A stretch of DNA of 64,000 nucleotides from assembly GCA_019279435.1 (NCBI GenBank), contig JAAALK010000082.1:24461034-24525033 (forward strand). Reading direction: 5' to 3'. How positions within the stretch are numbered: the first letter of the stretch is position 1; every line of letters starts with the position of its first letter. The translations under genes were made by a program, and so were the position numbers. The DNA is from Zizania palustris. Lineage: Eukaryota; Streptophyta; Magnoliopsida; Poales; Poaceae. The notes beneath the pieces were generated by a model. The model saw only the letters and a list, made by a program, of their open reading frames with translations. It had not been told where the DNA came from and searched no databases. Below, piece by piece: positions 10,718-24,099 of the stretch.

Positions 10718-12187
10718 CAGATTGATCCTTCCCTGTCATGGCACACTTCTTTGTGGCCACTACAGTGACTGGCGGTGGACCTCCTGAACTCCTTGGCGAA
10801 GGAGGCCCAAACATCAACATGTCGCCTAATAGTGGAATTGCACCATTCAGTGGCGCCACATCATCGACATGTGCCCTTAGGAGGATCAGAGACCTCAACC
10901 ACTTAGATGATGTTGGCAACGCCACATAGACCACCAAGTTGGTGGTCGACACAGCGATGCTAGCCGCGCCAAACAAATTTGGCTCATGCAGTGGTGATCC
11001 ATTAACGCCACTAAAAGAAGTTTCAAGGAAGTTATTTAAAGTCAATCAAGAACACCAAATACCTCTGGACATCCTTACCATGTCGACCACCAAAAGACCA
11101 ACTTTTTCGTCCACGAACTTGGACCCATGCCATGAAGTATATGAGTCGGTGCCTGCCTCCCCGATGAAGGATGAAGGGATCTTTGGAGGTCCTTGTGCCG
11201 TCTTCTTGCTCACCTCCACCCTGTTTGAACTTCGAATCGACCACCGACCAGGCGAGGATTCCGCCAACTTCTTCAGCTTGATCTCTTGAGGGGAGCAAAT
11301 TTCCTTGCCCTTCCTCTTTATCCCGAAAGCATCGTCGTCCGACCAAACATATTTCTGCCTGACTAGGCAAGAATGCTCCGGTAGTGGGGGTAAAGAGATG
11401 AAAACAGCTCGAGTGTGCATGTCTCAGGGTTAATGCTTGAAGGAAAACCTACAAACTCCAACGACATCATCAAAGAAAGGAGATAATGTTACCTAATGTC
11501 GAGGAAAGCTGAGTCTAAAGGGATGGTAGTGGGTGAAGCTCTAGATCTCAACTGTACTAGCGAAGACACTATGTTCCCTCTCTTCCGTCTTCGACCTAGT
11601 AAGATTTTCAGTGGAGTACCTGGTCAGGTCTTCGAGACCCGAGTACTCAAAGTTGGGGTAAAGCCACTGCTTCAGTGGCACGATCCGACGAAGCTAGAAG
11701 CTCACTACCACATGGAGGCCAGTGACGTTACCTTCCCAAAGCTGGCGAACCAAGTCTACCAGCTCATCGACGTGCCCCTACTCCTTAGGCGGGCACTGGT
11801 CGGTCCAAGTGAGTGTCGTCTTTGGCACACGGTCAATCTCCAGAGAAAGGGATGGCTCGTGGTTGGCCACATAAAACCAACCAGAGTGCCACCCTTATTG
11901 GAAGAAGGGAGTTGAATCCCACACCTACCGACCACCTTGCTGCCAAGAGACCGCAAGAAGAAAAAATGGCGAAAAAGATTGAAATGGGGCTCAATCCCCA
12001 AAAATGCATGACACATGTGGACGAACCTAGCAAGGTAAACAATGGAATTGGGATTCAGATTGCAAAGAGAAATGTCATAATAGTGGAGAACACCATGAAG
12101 AAAGGGATGCGCTCGCAACCTGAAAACACGAGAGAAGAAGGAATCAAAAATCACAATCGTGTGGGTATCGGGGCAAGGAAACAACTC
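10718..12187 (-). pseudogene. Antisense gene of element D, tandem copy 1 ('putative gypsy type transposon' domain, lacks its 5' end)
   Basis: On the minus strand, 12184-11756 encodes a stretch resembling the Pfam family named putative gypsy type transposon (from memory PF04195): a Phe-rich start, H-P-F-L near-loop, N-P-N-S-I, F-V-H-M-C and a W/Y-containing end. The open frame then breaks, and sequence continuing through 11700-11500 keeps family-like content with stops. This copy starts inside the gene because the duplication breakpoint (12187/12188) removed the N-terminus and promoter. It also lacks about 75 bp present in copy 2 (12606-12681). The function of the domain is unknown. Confidence 0.65.
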
Positions 12188-13265
12188 CAGATTGCTCCTT
12201 CCCTGTCATGGCACACTTCTTCGTGGCCACTCCAGTGGCTAGTGGTGGACCTCTTGAACTCCTTGGCGAAGGAGGACCAAACGTCAACATGTCGCCTAAC
12301 AGTGGAATTGCACCATTCAGTGGGGCCACATCATCGACATATGCCCTTGGGAGGATCAGAGACCTCCAACACTTAGATGATGCTGGCAGCACCACGTAGA
12401 CCACCAAGTTGGTGGTCGACACAGCGATGCTGGCTGCGCCAACAAAATTTGGCTCATGCAGTGGTGATCCATTAACGCCACTAAAAGAAATTTCAAGGAA
12501 GTTATTTAAAGTCAATCAAGAACACCAAATACCTCTGGACATCCTTACCATGTCGACCACCGAAAGACCAACTTTTTCGTCCACTAACTTGGACCCACAC
12601 CATAAACAAAACTGGAGGAGGTGGGTGGACATAGAGGACGATGACACCGTCGCCTCATCTATTGTAGGCGTCCTCTCAGAAGTCTATGAGTCGGTGCCTG
12701 CCTCCCCAACGAAGGACGAAGGGATGTTTGGACATCCTTGTTCCATCTTCTTGCTCACCTCTACCCTGTTTGAACTTCGAATCAACCGCCGACCGGGCGA
12801 GGATTCCACCAACTTCTTCAGCTTGTTCTCTTGAGGAGGGCAAGTTTCCTTGCCCTTCCTCTTTATCCCAAAAGCATCATCGTCCGACCGAACATATTTC
12901 TGCCTGACCGGGCAAGAATGCTCCGGTAGTGGGGGTAGAGAGATGAAAACAGCTTGACTCTACATGTCTCAGGGTTAATGCTTGAAGGACAACCTACAAA
13001 CTCCAACGACATCATCAAAGAAAGGAGATAATGTTACCTCATGTCGAGGAAAGCTGAGTCTGAAGGGACGGCAGCGGGTGAAGCTCTAGATCTCAATTGT
13101 ACTAGCGAAGACACTATGTTCCCTCGCTTCCGCCTACGACCTAGTCAGATTTTCAGTCGAGTCCCTAGTCGGGTCTTCGAGATCCGAGTACTCAAAGTCA
13201 GGGTAAAGCCACTGCTTCAGTGGCACGATCCGACGAAGCTAGAAGCTCACTACCACATGGAGGCC
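12188..13265 (-). pseudogene. Antisense gene of element D, tandem copy 2, central and 3' part
   Basis: This segment repeats 10718-11720 with an offset of 1470 bp (1545 bp beyond the 75-bp indel). It contains the part after the conserved domain, split from the N-terminal half (24100-24594) by element C. Frames are broken by stops, for example just after the C insertion point. Confidence 0.6.
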
Positions 13266-15261
13266 TGTTGGACCAGAAACGGCGACCAGAGGGGGGTGAA
13301 TGGGAGCTTTTTAAATTTCAAACTAAAAATAACCTTCTGTTTTAATTCTGTCTTCTGCGGAACAGGCTTCGAACACACCCTTCGAAGTTCTGGTTCGGAG
13401 GTATTTTACAGCTCTGAAATCAGGCTTCGCAGGGAGCAAAAGTTCAAAGCCAAGAAGACTTCGCTCCACCCACAGCACCGAAGAATCAGCTCTGCTAAGT
13501 CAGTGCAGGCTCCGCACACGGGGTGCCTTCGAGCAGGCTTCGCACTTCACCCTTCGCAAGAGCAGACTTCCCTTTGAGGACTTCAACCAAATACTCAGCG
13601 ATAGAAAATGGTGCTAGGCTTCGTACTTCGAAGGTCTAAATGCACACTGAACACACTTCACTAAGGACGTCGACAAGGGAAGAAAAACGGGCTTCAACTC
13701 AAGCCAAACAGTGCTTCGCTAGTAATCAGAGAGGTCTAGCCTCCAGTTTACACAAAGAGAACAGACACTGAAAAACACACTTCATAGGCACAAACCTATC
13801 ACACACTTCTCCAAAACACTCTGGAGCAATAAACAGAACATAGGAAGAATTGAAGCACAAAGAGATCGAAGCATGCAGTGTAAAGTAGGCATACAAGTTC
13901 AAACAATAAATGAAAACATAATCAAAGTTTCATTGCTTGAATAGGGAACACAAAATGAACTCACAGACTAAATACAAGAGTATGTGGCGGCAAGCACAGG
14001 AGCTCAAACATGGCTGCTCAAAGTGTTGATGTGACCTAGCTATCTTCTAGTATTTATAGGCATTATTCATCCCTGTGAATAGACTACTTTACCCCTAGGG
14101 TTTACACTAGTTTTGTCTCATCAGAACAGGGGGTAAGCTGGTAGTCTACTTTATTTGGAGGCTTCTTTTCTCAGCTTCGCAGAGGAGACAACATCAGCTT
14201 TTGCAGAGCAGACATGGTCAGCCTTTGCAGTTTTGGAGCCTTCTGAAGCCCCCCTTCGCACGTGAGGGGTGCGGTAGCATCGGTGAGAAGCCTTGAGCCT
14301 GACGGCCTTCGCTTCATCGAAGTCAGTCTTCGATACAGTGACGGTTTTGAGCGCAAGCCATCAAAGCCCTTGGGCCTTCACACCAACACCTCCGGAGTGG
14401 ACCTCCACGGCTTCGCAGCTTCTCCCAGCTCGAACTCTGTCAGCCCGTGTACCGAAGCCATGCCTGGCCGAAGTACCTCAAGTCAGCCACACTCTGAAGC
14501 CCCACCTTCGGAGTACCACCCTTCGAAGTCTCTCCTTCGTCCAAGGCCTTCGCATGAAGCATTCAATGGGCACTTTGTCGCAGTGTCTCTCCCCGAGCAC
14601 ACTCCTCGACAAACCTCACCCAGACCATGCCTTCGATGCACCTCGACTTTTGAGACCTTTGTCGGGTATACCTTCAAGTGCCTCCCTCCGGAGCACACTT
14701 TGAATGCCATGCCTCATTGTTGAGGACTTGGTCCACCATACTTCGAAGTCACTCCATTCGGAGTACCCTTCGAAGTGCCTCGCCACCGAGGACTTTATCT
14801 CGGGATACCTTCACCCAGAGCCATGCTCCGCACTCTCTGCCTTCGTCTGGCGCACCTTGACCCGAGGTCCAACCTTGACCCCTTCGTAGCCTTTGTGACA
14901 GAGCTCCCCGCTCGCCTGGAATCAAGCCTCCCACTTGTCCCAGGTTCACTTGTTGTGAACCGTCCGTCAGCTCCGAAGTCACCTGCGCACCACAGACAAA
15001 TAGCAAGTGTATCCAGTACCCCGGAGACCTATCCGAGTAATCAACCTTTGGCACACACTCCGGTGTACCACCCAAAATACTGAAACCTTCGATATAGCCA
15101 AGTCATTGTGTACTGTTGGACCCCTCCGACAGGCACACTCCGCTGCAACAGCTGCAGCAAACAGAACCCACCGAACCCTTTGGTGAAACAACCCTTCGAA
15201 TCAGAGGATAAAATCTGTCAATCGCTCATCACAGACTCCGAAACCAACCCTTGGTTTCTCA
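13266..15261 (-). repeat. 3' LTR of element C
   Basis: Begins tgttggacc and ends ggtttctca on the + strand, so in element orientation it starts tgagaaacc and ends ggtccaaca. A TATA box (reverse strand) lies at 14050-14060. Most of the LTR is dense in cttcg/cgaag words. Confidence 0.92.
14050..14060 (-). promoter_or_regulatory. TATA box of element C 3' LTR
   Basis: gtatttatagg on the + strand, read as cctataaatac on the element strand. The matching box of the other LTR is at 22864-22874. Confidence 0.6.
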
Positions 15262-15272
15262 ATCTCCCCCTT
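15262..15272 (-). promoter_or_regulatory. Polypurine tract of element C
   Basis: atctcccccttg on the + strand is the complement of aagggggagat, next to the LTR start tgagaaacc. Confidence 0.8.
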
Positions 15273-16391
15273 GATGAGTGCATTGACAACCAAATTCAAG
15301 TTCAAGAAAATTTGAAAAATTTCAGCACACAAGTGACCATAAAAACTCAGAAACGAGCCAAATCATGTAACTTGACAAAAGAATTTTCCTCCCCCTTTTT
15401 CAAAAGATTAAAAGCCACTTCATTAAATCTTCCCTTTGCAAGATAAAAACTCCCCTTGAGTTATTTTACCCCCTTGCTGCAGAGAACTCAAAAATTTCTC
15501 CCCCTTTGGCAATGCAAGCATCAAGGAGCATGTAAAAGATGCACAGCCTCGAAATGGGCAGAATTGCAAAGACATATAAAGCAAAAATATGCCAACTTTA
15601 ATACCAATTTTCATTTGCTCAGCTCAATTTAACATTCTTCTAAAAACATGATGACATCATGTGATTTTATCATTTTTAAATAAAAGCATCACCACTCAAT
15701 CAAGGTAACTAGACAAGTAAAAACAAGGACTGCGCAAAGCTAGTTAATTTCTACTCTAGACAGACAAGTCCAGTTCAAGTGGAGCATTGAAAACAAACTT
15801 GATGAACAATGAATTTTTGTTGTTCTTTTCACAATGCCAGGGGTTATTTGTTTGTCTACCTTATACTTTCCAATCAGGCCAAGCCTAGGCACGAAAGCCA
15901 TTAGAAGCTTAAGGTGGTGATTTTGGCATACACACTACACTATCTCAGACCAATGTGCAATGGTAAGCAGTCTAGAATAGGGTAGTGCGACAAACAAACC
16001 CACCTGGATCTTTTTGCTTTGAAGCATGCAAATCATGGATTTTTGGAATTTGAATTAAGTGAACAAATTGTTTATCACTTTATGAATATCCATGAGTGAG
16101 TAATACATTTTTTCAAGTTGCAATGTTTAGCATCCAGAGAAAATGAGTCTTGCTATCAAGCAGATAAAAGATAGCTAAAGCAGTCCTGCCTAAACATTCT
16201 AGATTGAAGACTAAGCAGTGAGAATGATTTGATTTTGGAAAGAAGAATCATGCACATAATGTTTCAGACATATTAAATAGAGTTGAGCTGACATGATTTC
16301 ATGAATTAAAGTCAGACATATAAGTGCAAAAGATGTAAATGCAATTTCACACACAATGAGCATACGCAAGACAATAAAAATCTGCTCCCCC
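15273..16391 (-). other. Non-coding 3' region of element C
   Basis: Lies between the pol stop and the polypurine tract, with no credible ORF. The part 15840-16020 is the reverse complement of the block at 6311-6497 in A and 50770-50957 in I, with more changes. Confidence 0.7.
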
Positions 16392-19300
16392 TCACAAAAT
16401 GCCGTAAGGGTAACAAACACCAAGTTCCCCATGCAAGTAGGCAAAACGAGAAGCATTTAGGGGTTTTGTGAAAATATCGGCTAGCTGGTGTTGGGTATCA
16501 ACATATTGAAGTTCAATATCACCTTTCTCATTATGATCACTGAGAAAATGATATCGCACATCAATGTGTTTGGTTCTGGAGTGCTGAACCGGGTTGTTTG
16601 CAATACAAATAGCACTAGTGTTATCACAGAAAAGTGGAACACTCTTATAATCTTACCCGAAATCCCGCAAAGTGGAAACCATCCACAAAATCTGAGAGCA
16701 ACAGCTAGCTGCAGCAACATATTTAGCCTCAGCCGTCGATTGTGCAACACTAGACTATTTGCGGGAAGACCAGCAAACCAGTGAAGTACCCAGAAAATGA
16801 CAAGTACCAGAGGTACTTTTTCTATCAATCCTACACCCAGCAAAGTCCGCATCGGAATAACCTCAAAGACACAAAGAGGAAGATGCAGAATACCAAATGC
16901 CAAATTCGATGGTATGTTTGAGATACCTGAGAATGCGCTTTACCGCTTGGCGGTGCGAAGCTCGTGGTGAAGCCTGAAAACAAGTGCATAGACACACTGC
17001 AAAGTGTATGTCTGGCCTCGTAGCAGTCAAGTAGAGGAGGGAGCCGATCATGCTTTGGAACTCCTTCTGATCTATGGCTTGTCCATCTTCATTAGGATCC
17101 AATGCTACAGATGTAGCCATTGGAGTGGCGAGTGGCTTCGCATCAGTCATGTCGAATTTCTTGAGCAGGTCCTTGGTGTACTTCGTCTGGTGGACGAAAG
17201 TACCTTGTTTGCTTTGCTTGATTTGCAAACCAAGGAAAGAAGTGAGTTCGCCCATCATGGACATCTCGAACTCCCTGCTCATTACATCTGCAAACTCGGC
17301 AACTAATGCATGAGAAGAGCCACCAAAGATGATATCATCCACATAAATCTGGACTAGGAGGAAATCTTTGCCATGCTTTAGAGTGAACAAGGTTTTATTA
17401 ACAGATCCCATCAAATACCCCTGCTCAAGCAGAAAAGACTTAAGTCTATCATACCATGCCCAAGGGGCCTGCTTGAGTCCATAAAGAACCTTATGAAGTT
17501 TAAGGACTTTATGTGGGTATTTAGGGTTTTCAAAACCAGGGGGTTGTTTTACAAAAACATCTTCGCATATGAAGCCATTAAGAAAATCACTTTTGACATC
17601 CATTTGATAGAGTTTGAATACCCGGGATGTCGCAAATGCAGGTAAAATCCTAATGGCCTCAAGACGAGCAACAGGTGCAAAGTTTCAGTAAAATCAATCC
17701 CTTCTAATTGAGAATAACCCTGAGCTACAAGTCTAGCCTTGTTTCTAACTACAGTCCCATCCCCCCTTGTTTGTTTTTCAAAATCCATTTTGTTCCAATA
17801 AAATGAACATTTAGTGGAGGATCAACGAAAATCCAGACTTGGTTTCTCTCAAAATTTTCAAGTTCTTCATGCATGGCATTGATCCAACTAGAATCAGAAA
17901 GTGCATGACTAACATCTAAGGGCTCAAAAGAAGCAACAAAAGCTGAATCAATGAAATGAGCATGAGAACATGTTACCCTTTGATCAAGCTCACCAATGAT
18001 CTACTCTGGGGGATGCATCCTTTGAACATGATGTGGAGCCTCGCGGCGGGATGCATTCTCCCCCTCAACTTGTGCGTTCGAGTGGTCCAAGATGACCGAT
18101 GTCGAGGTAGTTGCTTCGGGACCTTGTGCCGAAGTGGTCGAAGCGAGGTCGGCTTCGGTGGTTTAAGTCGAGGGTAGTAGGGGTTAGTCCTCGAACTCTC
18201 CGGGATCTTCTTCTTCAAAGATGGTCTGCTCCATGTCGTGTTCATTTGCCTGTTCAAAGGTGGAACTAACAGAGGAGATTGATTCATTAAAAGTCACATT
18301 ACATGACTCGATGACAGTCTTAGTTTCCAAATTATAAACACGATAAGAATGACCATGTGTAGTGTAACCCAAAAAGATTCCGTCAGAAGAACGCAACTCA
18401 AATTTGTCCAAATTTCCACGTTTTAGGATAAAGCAACGACAACCAAAGACTCGAAGATGAGTAACTTTGGGCTGTCTCCCAAAACGTAGCTCATAAGATG
18501 TCAAGTTCAAAATTGAGCGCAAGAAGATTTGGTTTGAGATGTAACAAGCAGTGTTTATGGCCTCAACCCAAAATTTTCTAGGAGTCCTGTGCTCATCGAG
18601 CATCGTCCTAGCCATCTCAACCAAGGTGTGGTTCTTTCTCTCAACAACACCGTTCTGTTGAGGAACCCACGGAGCAGAGAATTGATGTTATATGCCATGC
18701 TCCATGCAAAAGTCAACAAAGAGACTATTCTTGAACTCAGTGCCATTATCACTTCGAATGAATTTCAATGCACCCAGGAGTTCAGTGCAAAGTCTCAGAG
18801 CCAAGCTCCGAAAGTGTAAAAACACTTCATCCTTGTTGGCAAGAAAAAAGACCCAAGAGTAGCGAGAGAAATCGTCGACAATGACTAGCACATACCACTT
18901 GCCGCCTAAAGAACTAACCCGAGAAGGACCTACAGTGTCCATGTGGAGAAGTTCTCCGGGTTGCTCAGTCATCACCGTGGTGACTGGCGAGTGCGAAGCG
19001 GCAATCATTTTTCAATGTCGACAAGGAGCGCAAAATAAATTCTTCTCAAACTTGAGCTTGGGCAATCCTCGGATCAGACCTAGGGCACTCAGACGAGCAA
19101 GCAACTCAAAGCTCATATGCCCTAGTCTCCTATGCCACTTCCAAAGCTCAGAAGTCGAATGTGCAACAAGACAGTGAGAAGAAACAGATGACTTAGAAAA
19201 ATCAGCTCCAAAAACTCTCCCAACTCTAATGATCTTACAAACCACAACGCCATCAGAATTGAGTACTTGCGAAATATCGCGATGGAATTGCACTTCGAAG

Positions 19301-19557
19301 CCCTCATCAAGCAATTGAGATACAGAAAACAAATTTTATCCCAAATTTTCAACCAAAGCAACATCTTTGAGAGTGAAATTCGAGTTGATTCTTACCACAC
19401 CTTTACCTTTCACTCTACTCCTTCGATTGTTGCCGAAGGTGATATGTTCCTTTTGCTTGGTTGTGGTGAGGCTGGAGAACCATGTTGCATCTCCGGTCAT
19501 GTGGCGTGAACAACCGGCATCCACAATCCACGTGCCCTCCAGGCCTCGATCTGGTGC
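16392..19557 (-). pseudogene. pol: pol of element C: protease, integrase, RT, RNase H (broken)
   Basis: The protease region near 19530-19500 has D-A-G-C-S-R-H-M-T-G; the D-S-G of J is D-A-G here. The pre-integrase H-H-C-C motif and integrase core lie at 19332-18184, with a stop splitting the core near 18685. RT motifs follow: a broken segment at 17788-17549, then 17603-16863 with Q-M-D-V-K changed only at its edge, and Y-V-D-D-I-I-F-G-G. RNase H runs to the final TGA at 16392-16394. A TAG at 16755-16757 replaces a CAG that A retains. Domain content is complete but the reading frame is not. Confidence 0.88.
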
Positions 19558-19674
19558 CTACACATGATAAGAAAATCTCGATCGCTCAGTGCTAGGGTGA
19601 GTGAAAATATGACGAGGCATCCAGCACTGAGTGATACGAGTAGTAGGCACAGTAAAAATAGACTATCTACGCAC
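19558..19674 (-). other. gag-pol spacer of element C (117 nt)
   Basis: Reading on the minus strand it begins GTGCGT, ends catgtgtag after a pyrimidine-rich run, and holds two in-frame TAG codons. Length and ends match the spacer of element A. Excision would fuse gag to protease in frame. Confidence 0.5.
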
Positions 19675-22015
19675 GGGGTAATCAGAATGATGCAAAGTGC
19701 GAGGTCTACCTACATGCTGTGACCCAAATGCATGACGAGGTCTCCTACTCTGAAGAGGTACAAAGCTACTCACCCAGGGTCTACCACCATATGAAACATG
19801 GTTAATACCTCGAGGAGCAATACCTCTCCGAGAAGTACGAGGAGCCTTGAAAACAGGACGAGAGTAAAACTCAGACTCATGGATACCTAAAGATGGGTAG
19901 TGCATGTCCTGAAACCTCATCGCCTGAGAACGTCGCTCATTCTTGATGCGACGAAAACAGAACTCAACCAAATAACCCGCTCGCTGACAATAGGAACAAT
20001 GAAACACTCTCCTAGGGGCACTCTCATGGGTCATAGGAGCAATTCTCACAGGCTCCATGGGCTTCTACTGAGTGGTTTTCTTGGGAGGAATTCTCTTTGT
20101 TGGAGGAGTTATTTTCTTTGGAGTTCGGGTAGGCTTTTTGGCTGATGGAGTGTCTAACAGAGCTCTCTCTTTCTCTAAGGTAGTGGGTGAGGTAAAAATA
20201 GTTTTGTTCTCACTATCTGAGGGAATCCTCTCAAAACCCAATCCTAGAGCTAACCCTGCCCTGTCAGCACACATCTTGGTCTTGGCCAAGAGTAAGTCCA
20301 TCCTACCCTTTCCCTCAGTGCATTTGTTAACCACAGAAAAAAGGTATTCATTTTCAGTCATGAGGTTTCAGCTCACTCTCTAATAGTGCCTAGCTGGTCC
20401 TTAAGGGTTATGCAAGTGTCACACACAGGTTGCACATCCTTAGAACTACCGGACCTCTCCAATCTAGCCTTTAAGTCATGAACATGCTTATCACGTAAAT
20501 CAATGCTCTCACGTAATAAAGAACAGTTCATGCATTCATTGATATCATGAGTACTAGAATCAACCATCAAAAACTGCTTCTGTGCAGTCTCAAGCTCAGA
20601 AAGAGTTTGAGCATGCACTGAACGCAACTGAGCAAGCTCACCCATGACAACAGTGCAAGATTCACATTCAGCATCATTAACCCTAGACTTAAGCATGGCA
20701 TAATTAGTAGAAACATATTGTAGCCTAAGTCTAAGGTCTTTTCTATCTCTAGCGGCTTGCACAAGTAGTCTATCCTGACCAAGAACTACTTCATTCAGTT
20801 CATCTAATTTAATTGAAAGCTAGTCATAGGATAGAGGTACCTCAGATGAGTCAAGCTCATCGCCGCTATGATCGCTATCGGCCATGAAGCAGAGGCCGGT
20901 GAAATCTCATCCCTTCTTGTCCTTATTCTCCTCCTTCCTTGGAGACTCCTCCTAAGAGCTCGACTCCTCAGTTGAGGAAGTGTCTATGTCGCTGAGAGCT
21001 GCAACAAATGGTCTAGAAGCGGCTTTGGCTACTCTCTTAGCCACCTTGCCACGCTTGCCCTTCACAAAGGGTTTCCTCTCCTTTTTGTGGTATCTGGGGC
21101 GCTCACTCTCATCTCTCTTCTTTAGTTTGGGGCAATTGGCCTTGATGTGAGAAGTGTCGCCACACTCAAAACAACAACTAAAACCACCTCTCCTATGATC
21201 CCGTCTCTCATGGTGGAAACGGGTGAACCTTCTGGCAATGAGAGCAAGCTCATCATCATCCAGAGTATCCACCTACTCCTTAGTGATGGAGATTAGGGAG
21301 GACAAAGCAAAACCATCTGCAAGAACACAAGTGCCTGATGTGCTTGGTTCTGCAGTGGTGCCACAGCTAGTGCTAGAAACTAGTGCCAATGGTTGTGGCA
21401 AGGAGTTCCTATGCACTGCAAGAGATGCCTTGTCAATCTCTGTGGACTTCAGCTTGCTGAAGAGCTCATCACAGGTCAATGTATCATAACTTGTGGACTC
21501 CTCAATGTTGGATATCTTCACTTCCCATATGCTACGATCAAGAGCATAGAGAAGCTTGATAACCCTGTCATGATCATTGTAAGCAAGCGTCCCGTTGGAC
21601 CGCAAGTTACTCACTATCGCATCAAAGCGAGAAAACATGGCATCTATAGATTCACCAGGTGCCTGCACAAATAGCTCATACTATTGATTGTATGTGCTTT
21701 GGCACCTGGCCTTAATCTGTGTAGAACCCTCATGAAAAATAGTGAGTGTAGTCCAAATCTCCCTAGCTGTCCTAAGGTGCTGCAGCCTATCAAACTCACT
21801 TCTACTCAAACCAATGAACAATATGTTTCTTGACTTAGAGTTGGCATTATATTGATCCTTCTCTACTTGAGAGGTCTGAGTTTCAGGGATGGAGTATTGT
21901 GAGTCCACAATCTCCCAAATTGCATTTCCTTGGCTTAGCAAGTAAGCCTCCATGCGCCCCTTCCAGTATGCAAAGTCCATCCCATCGAACAGAGGTATTT
22001 ACTAACTCTGTCCAT
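19675..22015 (-). pseudogene. gag: gag of element C (broken)
   Basis: The likely start ATG at 22015 lies in the same gacatggacagagt context as A; a frameshift follows almost at once. The capsid-like part runs 21980-21273. The zinc knuckle C-X2-C-X4-H-X4-C lies near 21170-21130, followed by a basic stretch, an acidic patch, and a coiled coil (20762-20373). The second knuckle near 19990 has Tyr in place of His. The fragment ends in a His/Arg/Ser-rich tail. In-frame stops include 21681-21683 (CAG in A, TAG here) and one near 21272. Confidence 0.82.
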
Positions 22016-22065
22016 GTCGCCAATAGATCACAATACCGGTTAAGGTCAATTGGTGATCTGAACCT

Positions 22066-22077
22066 GCTCTAATACCA
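22066..22077 (-). promoter_or_regulatory. Primer binding site of element C
   Basis: The element strand reads tggtattagagc two bases after the LTR end. This is one change from tggtatcagagc, complementary to initiator Met tRNA. Confidence 0.85.
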
Positions 22078-22079
22078 AT

Positions 22080-24099
22080 TGTTGGACCGGAAACGGCGAC
22101 CAGAGGGCGGTGAATGGGAGCTTTTTGAATTTTAGACTAAAAATAGCCTTCTGTTTTAATTCTGTCTTCCACGGAACAGGCTTCGAACACACCCTTCGAA
22201 GTTCTTGTTCAGAGGTATTTTACAGCTCCGAAATTAGGCTTCGCAAGGAGCAAAAGTTCGAAGCCAAGAAGACTTCGCTCCACCCACAGCCCTGAAGAAT
22301 CAGCTCTGCAAAGTCAGTGCAGGCTCCGCACATGGGGTGCCTTCGAGCAGGCTTCGCACTTCACCCTTCGCAAGAGCAGACTTCCCTCTGAGGACTTCGA
22401 CCAAATACTCAGCGATAGCAACTGGTGCTAGGCTTCGTACTTCGAAGGTCTAAACGCACACTGAACACACTTCACTAAGGACTTCGACAAGGGAAGAAAA
22501 ACGGGCTTCGACTCAAGCCATACAGTGCTTCACTAGTAATCAGAGAGGTCTAGCCTCCAGTTTACACAAAGCGAACAAACACTGAAAAACACACTTCACA
22601 CGCACAGACCTCTCACACACTTCTCCAAAACACCCTGGAGCAATAAACTTAACACGGGAAGAATTGAAGCACAAAGAGATCGAAGCATGTAGTGTAACGT
22701 AGGCATACAAGTTCAAACAATAAATGAAAACAAAATCAAAGTTTCATTGCTTGAACAAGGAACACAAAATGAACTCACAGACTGAATAAAAGAGTATGTT
22801 GCGGCTAGCACAGGAGCTCAAAAATGGCTGCTCAAAGTGTTGATGTGACCTAGCTAGCTTCCACTATTTATAGGCACTATGCAGCCCTGTGAATAGACTA
22901 CTTTACCTCTAGGGTTTACACTAGTTTTGTCTCATCAGAATAGGGGGTTACAACTGGTAGTCTACTTTATTTGGAGGCTTCTTTTGTCACCTTCACAGAG
23001 GATACAGCATCAGCTTTTGCAGAGCAGACACGGTTAGCCTTTGCAGTTTTGGAGCCTTCTGAAGCCCCCTTCACACGTGAGGGGTGCGGTAGCTTCGGTG
23101 AGAAGCCTTGAGCCTGACGGCCTTCGCTTCACCGAAGTCGGTCTTTGATACAGTGACGATTTTGAGCCGAAGCCGTCAAAGCCCTTGGGCCTTCGCACGA
23201 ACACCTTCGGAGTGGACCTCCATGGCTTCACAGCTTCTCCCAGCTCAAACTCCATCAGCCCATGTACCAAAGCCATCCCTGGCCAAAGTACCTCAAGTCA
23301 GCCACACTCTGAAGCCCCACCTTGGGAGTACCACCATTCGAAGTTCCTCCTTGGTCCAAGGCCTCTGCATGAAGCATTCCATGAGCACTTCGTCACAGTG
23401 TCTCTCCCCGAGCACACTCCTCGACGAACCTCACCCGGACCATGCCTTTGATGCACCTCGACTTCTGAGACCTTCGTCAGGTACACCTTCGAGTGCCTCC
23501 CTCCGGAGCACACTTTGAATGCCCTGCATAATTGCTGAGGACTTGGTCCACCATACTTCGAAATCACTCCATTCGGAGTACCCTTCGAAGTGCCTCGCCA
23601 CCGAGGACTTTGTCTCGGGGTACCTTCACCCGGATCCATGCTCCGCACTCTCTGCCTTCGTCTGGCGCACCTCAACCCAAGGTCCGACCTTGACCCCTTC
23701 GCAGCCTTCATGACCGAGTTCCCGCTCGCCTAGCACCAAGCCTACCGCTTGACCTAGGTTCACTTGCTGCGAACCGTCCGTTGCCTCCGAAGTCACCTGC
23801 GAACCATAGACAAACAGACAAGTGTATCCAGTACCCCGGAGACCTCTCCGGGTAATCAACTTTCGGCACACACTCCGTTGTACTGCCCAAAATACCGAAA
23901 CCTTCGGTACAGCCAAGTCATTGTGTACTGTTGGACCCCTCCGACAGGCACACTCCACTGCAACAGCTGGGCCAAACAGAACCCACTGAACCCTTCATTG
24001 AAACAACCTCCAAACCCCTTCGGAGGGACCCCTTCGAATCAGAGGATAAAATCTGTCAATCACTCATCACAGACTCCGAAACCAACCCTTTGTTTCTCA
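22080..24099 (-). repeat. 5' LTR of element C
   Basis: Same ends as the other LTR, and collinear. It carries a roughly 25-bp insertion near 24010-24035 relative to the 3' LTR. TATA box at 22864-22874 on the element strand. Confidence 0.92.

Larger units (their letters stand above)
13266..24099 (-). mobile_element. Element C: Ty1/copia LTR retrotransposon, full structure, with 5-bp target duplication
   Basis: The direct target duplication aggcc lies at 13261-13265 and 24100-24104. Removing C and one copy restores the host sequence, which matches the duplicated segment at 11701-11770. LTRs are 13266-15261 and 22080-24099, the primer site 22066-22077, gag about 22015-19675, pol about 19557-16392 and the polypurine tract 15262-15272. 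Protein sequence and the 117-nt gag-pol spacer resemble element A. In the first ~260 LTR bp I count about 18 differences, so insertion is not very recent. Stops in gag and pol make it defective. Confidence 0.95.

Noticed and set aside
10738..11289. Plus-strand ORFs in element D (10738-10929, 10939-11289 and their copies at 12208 and 12409)
   Set aside because: They are the complement of the minus-strand gene; the conserved domain and splice sites are on the minus strand.
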